A DNA stretch of 64,000 nucleotides from Lepas anatifera (taxonomy: Eukaryota; Arthropoda; Thecostraca; Lepadidae). The stretch spans positions 248,001 through 312,000 of the forward strand of contig JAOTON010001483.1 in assembly GCA_034440635.1 (NCBI GenBank). Direction: 5' to 3'. Shown here one piece after another: positions 58,409 to 64,000 of the stretch. Below the pieces are notes generated by a model that searched no databases, was not told the origin of the DNA, and saw nothing but the letters and a program-made list of their open reading frames with translations. The position numbers and the translations under genes are program-made. Every line of letters starts with the position of its first letter. Positions within the stretch are counted from its first letter, which is position 1.

Positions 58409-61400
58409 GGATGAGGGAGAGAGAAGGGGATGAGGGAGAGAGAAAATATATGGTTGATGTTCAATTTTTTCGAATAGTTGGTAATTGCTACTCAGCTTTT
58501 CAATTCTCAACTAAGCCGATTAATATTTTAGCAGCATGCCCATATTTGCCCTGCCCCTCCCTTAGGCACATGACTGAGGCAAACTAAGCACTTTGGGTGG
58601 TTTTCTTCAAAGTTGACCAGATCGAAAAGGTGTGAGTCTGTGAAAAGCTCAATTATTTCAGCATTCATTACCTCGTAAGTTTGGTACTTTCCCTCTTTTT
58701 CCGCGGGTCTGTCTCTTCCAACCGGAACAACATTATTTATCTGTATCTATAGGCCCTGTGTGTCTGGATAATGCGTTGATGCCAGCGATAACCAATATCC
58801 AAAGAGGCAACAGTACGCCATTCTAATGCGTTACCTATCTTCTACAGGGTTTCAAAGATAGCGTCTATCGCAAGCGAAGGAGGCACTTCTCGGACATCGC
58901 CATGAAGTACAGACAGTGAGCAATTAAATGTCGTTTGTTTATGCTTGCTGACATGAGAGTCCCCATTGGAAAAAAGTAAAAAATTGGGGGGGAGTATCAG
59001 TAAGTCTTCCACCTGCTGCTGACAGTATAATTTTTCCTTTAAAACAAAAAACATCGAATTTGGTTTCAGTATTGCCTTCCGCACAGGCTGGTTCCACAAG
59101 TTTTTATTTGTACTCAATTTGACTGAAGCTGGTTATTTTGTATGAAAATAGTGGGGAGAGTCATGCCCAATTTTAGCCTGCGCTACCCTGACGCATATGG
59201 CTTCTCAATATCTAGCGACGAAGGCGCATTTTCAGGTTATGATCAGTAACCATACCTACCAACATTGGTGTTGTTTATTTTTGTCTGTATACTTTCTGGT
59301 TTTGATGAGCTAGCACCTCAGCGTCAGAGCCGCCAATTTTTCCGATAAACTTCTAAAAAACTTTGTAATGATCAAGTAAAAACACAGTTCGGAGAAATGA
59401 ATAACCCGCCATAACTTTCATCACACGAAATACGCTCAACAAAGTCGTCGGACACTTCGAACACATTCTTGTCTATTGCAAAAATAACTCGTAGGCTATA
59501 GCATGTCATGATCACAGCAGTCCATTTATTTTATGGCTTGCTGTTTGGTAATTGTTCTGCCGTTTTCAGCGGTCAAACTATCCCACGTGTGGAGTATACC
59601 GGGGAGGAAACCCGCACATGGTGAGTACATCGAGTATACCGGGGAGGAAACCCACAAATGGTGAGTACATCGAGTATACCGGGGAGGAAACCCGCAAATG
59701 GTGAGTACATCGAGTATACCGGGGAGGAAACCCGCACATGGTGAGTACATCGAGTATACCGGGGAGGCAACCCACAAATGGTGAGTACATCGAGTATACC
59801 GGGGAGGAAACTCACAAATGGTGAGTACATCGAGTATACCGGGGAGGAAACCCGCACATGGTGAGTACATCGAGTATACCGGGGAGGAAACCCGCAAATG
59901 GTGAGTACATCGAGTATACCGGGGAGGAAACCCGCACATGGTGAGTACATCGAGTATACCGGGGAGGAAACCCACAAATGGTGAGTACGTTGAGTATACC
60001 GGGGAGGAAACCTGCATAAGGTGAGTACATCGAGTATACCGGGAGGAAACCCGCACATGGTGAGTACGTTGAGTATACGGGAGGAAACCCGCACATGGTG
60101 AGTACATCGAGTATACCGGGGAGGAAACCCACAAATGGTGAGTACATCGAGTATACCGGGGAGGAAACCCGCACATGGTGAGTACGTTGAGTATACCGGG
60201 GAGGAAACCCGCACATGGTGAGTACATCGAGTATACCGGGGAGGAAACCCGCACATGGTGAGTACATCGAGTATACCGGGGAGGAAACCCACAAATGGTG
60301 AGTACATCGAGTATACCGGGGAGGAAACCCGCACATGGTGAGTACGTTGAGTATACCGGGGAGGAAACCCGCACATGGTGAGTACATCGAGTATACCGGG
60401 GAGGAAACCCGCAGCTGGTAAGAAGGCTAAAGAGGAGACACGTACATGGTGAGTACGTTGAGGAGAAGGCAAGTAGAGCTGCACGAAGGCACGTGCTAAA
60501 ATGCACTTGGTGAGCATCTTAGCCGTGATGATATTTGCCACTCTGATGAGAAGCACCTGACGCCGTAGAAAGATAACTGAAAATCCTGGGACAGTGCCTA
60601 AAGCTCACCAGTTTTAAATGCAAAAAAGCACTGCATCAATCTTCCTGGCACACCTTTAAATATAACTGTCCTAGACTGGCTCAGCGCACGATTCACTTAT
60701 TTGTTTAATACACACTGCATTTGTCAACTTTGCTCGGAAATGCTGCCTGGCTTGACGGAAATAAGGCCAAGTTGTCTGGTGCTCTCGCGCCCGGTAACAT
60801 AGTTACGGAAACTCTGACGAGCTCTCCTTCCAATGATTAGCTGTAGTGCAGTAACGAGACCAAGATCTGATCTAGTTTTCCATAATGAACGTCAAAATGT
60901 GGCTCCACGTCAAAACTGTGCTTGGATACCAGTTGTGTCTCCGACTTCAAACTTTCCCATGTTTCAAGCTTTACTGTTAGACTGTCTTGATCAACCATTA
61001 CCGAATAAAGCGTGATGGGCTTGAAACAAATAAGTGTGCACGTTTGGAGTCTTTGTCTGCTAATTCCATGTTAATTGCTTAAATATATATTTAAAATAAA
61101 TTGCTTGTTCGTGAGCGTTTTGAGCTATAGGCGGAGCCTTTAGTCCTGGAGTACATAAAACTCCAATGTGTGTAGTATAGTGGATCTTTAAGGACGAGAG
61201 CCCATATTTATTTCTCTGGATAAAATAGGAAACGATTAACAAAAACGCTGGTATCGGTAAACGGTATTGTAAAATTCAGTGCCACTTTCACCATTTTTAT
61301 ATATTTTTCCCACGGATACGTAAAACCAAGGAGCTTAAAAAGTCACTGAACGGTGGAGAATTCGGAAGCTCCCGGAATTCTCGCTCCCTGTAACATTTAT

Positions 61401-62537
61401 TTGTATTTTTTCGAAATTGTCGGGACTGCTCCTGAGATACGGGTTCCTGCTCTCAATGTAGTTTTACTGTAACGAACATTCCCTGGGTGTTAGACTTACA
61501 CTTGAAGTGTGTTTCTTGACGATGTGGACGGACTTGTCTCTTATGAATATGCATCGATTCCTTCGCGTTAGATATATTTCAATAAACTCACTCTAAGTCT
61601 ACACACAAAACCTCGCTCAATTCCAGTAGAAATGATAGGACGACTCTGGATCTGTTTCCAGGGGCGTTGTTTTTGAGCAGCTGAGTGCCTTGTACGAGAC
61701 GTACGCCTGTCAGGAGTACCTGGAGAACTTCCACCACCTGAAACGCTACTGGGGCTACAGGCGCGACAACATACCTCAGCTGGCGGACTTGGACAACTAC
61801 CTCAGACGTGAGTGGAGCGTCGGCTCTCGCGGTGGTGCATTGGTTAGCACGCTCGCTTTCCACGCGTCCGACCCGGGTTGAAGGCTAAGGGGTTCTCTAA
61901 TTAAGGGGAATCCGACTCCCTAAAACCTTTTCAACAGGAGATAAGTTGGCAACGCGATGTGACTCTGGCAGTTGGTGGGTCGATACGCACCAAAACTCGT
62001 TTGGCACGGATCAGAGGTCAGAAAAAGTATACATTTTCCCCAACTGAGACCAATTTTTTACCCTAGATAAAAATATGTTACCAGACAAAAATGGCTCTTG
62101 CAGTCTAACGAAAGAGACAAGAATTATTCGTAAGCTCAAAGTAAGTAGATTAGGTACCAACTTGTGATATCATACAATATCGAAGAGAACGTTTTGGTGC
62201 TTCAAATCTCAACTTCAAAAAGAACCATTCAACTTCACTGTAAACATCGAGCTTTGGATAGAAAAAAACAAGCATCTTGTGACCACATCTTACGCCCGGT
62301 AACGTGTTTTTGTTTTTGCTTTTTGACTTTAGCTTGTCCCCCTAAGCTTACCGGCTAGATCCGCCACTGGTTACAAGTGCCACGACCCATCTCTTTTCCA
62401 GAGAAGACGGGCTTCCAGCTACGGCCCGTGGCGGGCTACCTCTCCCCGCGGGATTTTCTGGCTGCCCTAGCCTTCAGGGTTTTCTCCTGCACCCAGTACA
62501 TCCGCCACAGTTCTGACCCGCTCTACACACCCGAGCC
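55331..62537 (+). CDS. TPH: tryptophan hydroxylase (partial, exons 2-10 as numbered here)
   Basis: TPH converts L-tryptophan to 5-hydroxytryptophan using iron, tetrahydrobiopterin and O2, the rate-limiting step of serotonin synthesis, in the cytosol of neurons and enterochromaffin-like cells. Nine exons with GT/AG borders join in frame. First comes an ACT-type regulatory domain ([19 protein letters not shown], then [11 protein letters not shown], a possible kinase site). A variable linker leads to the catalytic domain from [10 protein letters not shown] to the pterin-binding [13 protein letters not shown] and the active-site YTPEP. IESRKS.RRNS and DVECG distinguish TPH from phenylalanine and tyrosine hydroxylases. 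The HELLGH iron ligands and tetramerisation helix lie beyond the window, and the first exon is not found. Exons ending at 59620 and 62537 run into splice-donor minisatellites. Confidence 0.93.
55737..55832 (+). CDS. TPH: TPH exon 3
   Basis: Acceptor CCGCCAG (weak pyrimidine tract), donor AAG-GTGAGA. 32 codons, phase 0 to 0: [20 protein letters not shown] then [12 protein letters not shown], the TPH-diagnostic block. Confidence 0.93.
55861..56095 (+). mobile_element. left part of the CAGGGGCGTAGCC hAT-type MITE in TPH intron 3
   Basis: Parallel to 48428-48665 (CCCAGGGGCGTAGCCAAAGG.., GGGCCGTGCGAAGCGCGGCT, GACAGGGCCCTCTTCAGCAC). The right end is missing. Confidence 0.8.
56869..56924 (+). CDS. 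TPH: TPH exon 4
   Basis: Acceptor ATTGACAG, donor CTGCA-GTGAGT. 56 nt, phase 0 to 2: [18 protein letters not shown], matching the helix of the regulatory domain by position. Low sequence similarity, but the phases join perfectly. Confidence 0.75.
57456..57514 (+). CDS. TPH: TPH exon 5 (variable linker)
   Basis: Acceptor TTTGCTCAG, donor TTCG-GTGAGG. 59 nt joining phase 2 to phase 1, encoding [19 protein letters not shown], a Ser-rich linker (KRSMS could be a kinase site). Supported mainly by phase and position. Confidence 0.75.
58119..58216 (+). CDS. TPH: TPH exon 6
   Basis: Acceptor GTGTCCAG, donor CCCG-GTAAGG. Encodes [20 protein letters not shown] then [13 protein letters not shown], the start of the catalytic domain. 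Phase 1 to 0. Confidence 0.96.
58361..58444. repeat. (GA)n microsatellite in TPH intron 6
   Basis: About 22 GA units, then degenerate GAGGGAGAGAGAA copies. Confidence 0.9.
58848..58915 (+). CDS. TPH: TPH exon 7
   Basis: Acceptor TTCTACAG, donor AGACA-GTGAGC. 68 nt, phase 0 to 2: [20 protein letters not shown] then YR. Strong family match. Confidence 0.96.
59570..59620 (+). CDS. TPH: TPH exon 8
   Basis: Acceptor CCGTTTTCAG, donor ACATG-GTGAGTAC. 51 nt. Joined to exon 7 it gives [18 protein letters not shown] (W completed by exon 9), matching human TPH2 PIPRVEYTEEETKTW. Its last 29 nt plus 11 intron bases are the repeat unit of the minisatellite that follows. Confidence 0.96.
59588..60460 (+). 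repeat. splice-donor minisatellite 1 (40-bp unit, about 21 copies)
   Basis: Unit: GTGAGTACATCGAGTATACC then GGGGAGGAAACCCGCACATG, i.e. the exon 8 end joined to its own donor. GTGAGTAC recurs at 59621, then every 40 bp to 60021, at 60060 and 60098 (one- and two-base deletions), then every 40 bp to 60378, and once more at 60449. One copy has GTAAGA (60417). Common variants are CCCGCAAATG/CCCACAAATG and ACGTTGAG for ACATCGAG. The 190-327-codon minus-strand frames are by-products. Confidence 0.96.
61662..61807 (+). CDS. TPH: TPH exon 9
   Basis: Acceptor CTGTTTCCAG, donor AGAC-GTGAGT. Encodes [20 protein letters not shown], then [20 protein letters not shown], then ADLDNYLR. Phase 2 to 1. Family text is clear (GYR.DNIPQL.D...L). 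Confidence 0.96.
61831..61995 (+). mobile_element. SINE in TPH intron 9
   Basis: tRNA-like head GGTGGTGCATTGGTTAGCAC (box-A region), TCCGACCCGGGTTGAAGGC (box-B region), then the family's CCTTTTCAACAGGAG body and a GGGTCGATACGCACC tail. It starts 23 bp after the exon 9 donor. Confidence 0.8.
62402..62537 (+). CDS. TPH: TPH exon 10
   Basis: Acceptor CTCTTTTCCAG, donor GAGCC-GTGAGTAC. 136 nt, phase 1 to 2: [20 protein letters not shown], then [20 protein letters not shown], then YTPE(P). It carries the pterin-binding loop and the active-site TPEP segment. The next exon (HELLGH) is outside the window. The last 17 nt of the exon recur in the following minisatellite. Confidence 0.97.
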
Positions 62538-63450
62538 GTGAGTACTGGCCCACTCTGTTTACACATCCGAGTCGTGAATACCGGCCCACCTCTATCTACA
62601 CACCCGAGCCGTGAGTACTGGCCCACCTCTATCTACACACCCGAGCCGTGAGTACTGGCCCGCCTCTATCTACACACCCGAGCCGTGAGTACCGGCCCAC
62701 CTCTATCTACACACCCGAGCCGTGAGTACCGGCCCACCTCTATCTACACACCCGAGCCGTGAGTACCGGCCCACCTCTATCTCCACACCCGGGCCGTCAG
62801 TACTGACCCGCCTCTATCTACCCTCCCGAGCCGTGAGTACTGGCCCAGCTCTATCTACACACCCGAGCCGTGAGTACTGACCCGCCTCTATCTACACACC
62901 CGAGCCGTGAGTACTGGCCCGCCTCTATCTACACGCCCGAGCCGTGAGTACCGGCCCACCTCTATCTCCACACCCGGGCCGTCAGTACTGACCCGCCTCT
63001 ATCTACCCTCCCGAGCCGTGAGTACTGGCCCAGCTCTATCTACACGCCCGAGCCGTGAGTACCGGCCCACCTCTATCTACACACCCGATCCGTGAGTACC
63101 GGCCCGCCTCTATCTACACGCCCGATCCGTGAGTACCGGCCCACCTCTATCTACTCACCCGCGCCGTGAGTACTGACCCGCCTCTATCTACACACCCGAG
63201 CCGTGAGTACTGGCCCGCCTCTATCTACACACCCGATCCGTGAGTACCGGCCCACCTCTATCTACTCACCCGCGCCGTGAGTACTGGCCCACCTATATCT
63301 ACACACCCGAGCCTTGAGTACTGGTCCACCTCTATCTACACACCCGAGCCGTGAGTACTGGCCCGCCTCTATCTACACACCCGATCCGTGAGTACCGGCC
63401 CACCTCTATCTACTCACCCGCGCCGTGAGTACTGGCCCACCTATATCACT
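62521..63450 (+). repeat. splice-donor minisatellite 2 (37-bp unit, about 25 copies)
   Basis: Unit: GTGAGTACTGGCCCACCTCT then ATCTACACACCCGAGCC, the end of exon 10 joined to its donor. Variant units reading AGTACTGACCCGCCTC are closer to the exon text AGTTCTGACCCGCTC. Most copies keep GTGAGTAC; a few have GTCAGT (near 62790 and 62970) and one GTGAATA (62574). A block of about five units containing the GTCAGT variant appears twice, about 180 bp apart, showing later higher-order duplication. Confidence 0.95.
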
Positions 63451-64000
63451 GCTGATAACAGATCCGTGCTCGGATATTGAGTGTACCCAGGGAGGCACGG
63501 TCACGTGACATCAAAAAATTTCATGCCAGCTGATGATTGAACCTCGTATTCCGGAGATACTCAAATTGGACAAGCAAAGAGCGTAAACGTAAAGTAAAGG
63601 ATGCAGTTCGATGTAATTTTAGCAATGCCATCAGCGGAGACTATTCTAGTGCACTGAATTTTCACCGACGCTTGATAAAAAATTGGAAAGGTAATAGTAC
63701 CTTGGAAAAGTAGTATTCGCATAGAAATAATATGCGGAATGGTGGAAAATATATATATTCCGACGGATTTCTACCATACTCAGCCTCAGCGACGGTGGAA
63801 CGTCCAAATGTAAGGGGGGGCACCGTGAGCTTTTCAACCCATAGGCGGATGCAGGGGTGAAAGGGGGGGGCACGTGCCCCTCGATCGACTCTCACCCCCC
63901 CACCCCTGAAATGTCGCTTGCCCCCCTCCAGGATGCGAAAATCGGCGCCCACCGATAGAATTTTGCGCCTATCTGATAGGTTTTCCGGTCAAAAGTGGCG
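63451..64000. other. TPH intron 10, continuing past the window
   Basis: No exon is recognised. G-rich sequence with GGGGGG and CCCCCC runs at 63816-63925 resembles dispersed-repeat ends. Confidence 0.5.

Noticed and set aside
59588..60460. CRISPR-like array of regular repeats
   Set aside because: The units are contiguous with no unique spacers, derive from a coding exon, and the genome is animal.
59526..60556. Long minus-strand frames (326 and 327 codons) with a repeated [17 protein letters not shown] peptide
   Set aside because: They are read backwards through the 40-bp splice-donor minisatellite of TPH. The unit is not a multiple of three and the sense information is on the other strand.
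61831..61900. Possible tRNA gene
   Set aside because: It has A- and B-box-like sequences, but no foldable cloverleaf was evident. It continues into the body of the SINE family.

Overview
This is animal nuclear DNA: spliced genes, non-LTR and Penelope-like retroelements, SINEs, hAT and TTAA-type DNA transposons, and long micro- and minisatellites. There are no bacterial operons, CRISPR arrays or phage. The one cellular gene I can identify is a tryptophan hydroxylase (TPH) on the + strand from about 55.3 kb to the right edge. Its wording, such as KISDLDRAQ before [11 protein letters not shown], is closer to arthropod TPH than to vertebrate TPH (from memory of the family), so an arthropod, perhaps a crustacean, is my weak guess.

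Layout. 0-12 kb: a piggyBac transposase fragment, a LINE ending in a 200-bp (AC)n tract, a palindromic repeat element broken by a TTAA element and SINEs, and the C-terminal end of a second LINE. 12-21 kb: a TTAA element split by a 4.9-kb hAT element filled with a GGGCCC minisatellite, then two more GGGCCC arrays. 22-26.5 kb: two near-identical Penelope-like elements head to head in a 4.4-kb palindrome. 28.6-40 kb: a nest of TTAA elements rich in AGGTCA motifs, carrying two hAT insertions with perfect 8-bp target duplications. 40.5-41.1 kb: an old tandem repeat of about 177 bp. 42.2-46.4 kb: a nearly full-length LINE split by a TA-flanked MITE. 48.4-53.6 kb: a 4.7-kb hAT-type element holding a 2-kb palindromic element and a 375-bp inverted dimer with hammerhead-like motifs. 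53.7-54.7 kb: a Penelope fragment. 55.3-64 kb: TPH.

The most unusual feature is in TPH. Two exons (ending at 59620 and 62537) each run straight into a long minisatellite whose unit is the 3' end of that exon plus its own 5' splice site (40 bp, about 21 copies; 37 bp, about 25 copies). Each array is therefore a ladder of near-identical GTGAGTAC splice donors. Both exons end in phase 2, so choosing any donor but the first gives an immediate in-frame TGA. I know of no description of such paired splice-donor minisatellites in one gene.

All coordinates, splice sites and target duplications were read by eye. Family names rest on remembered motifs, not on searches.
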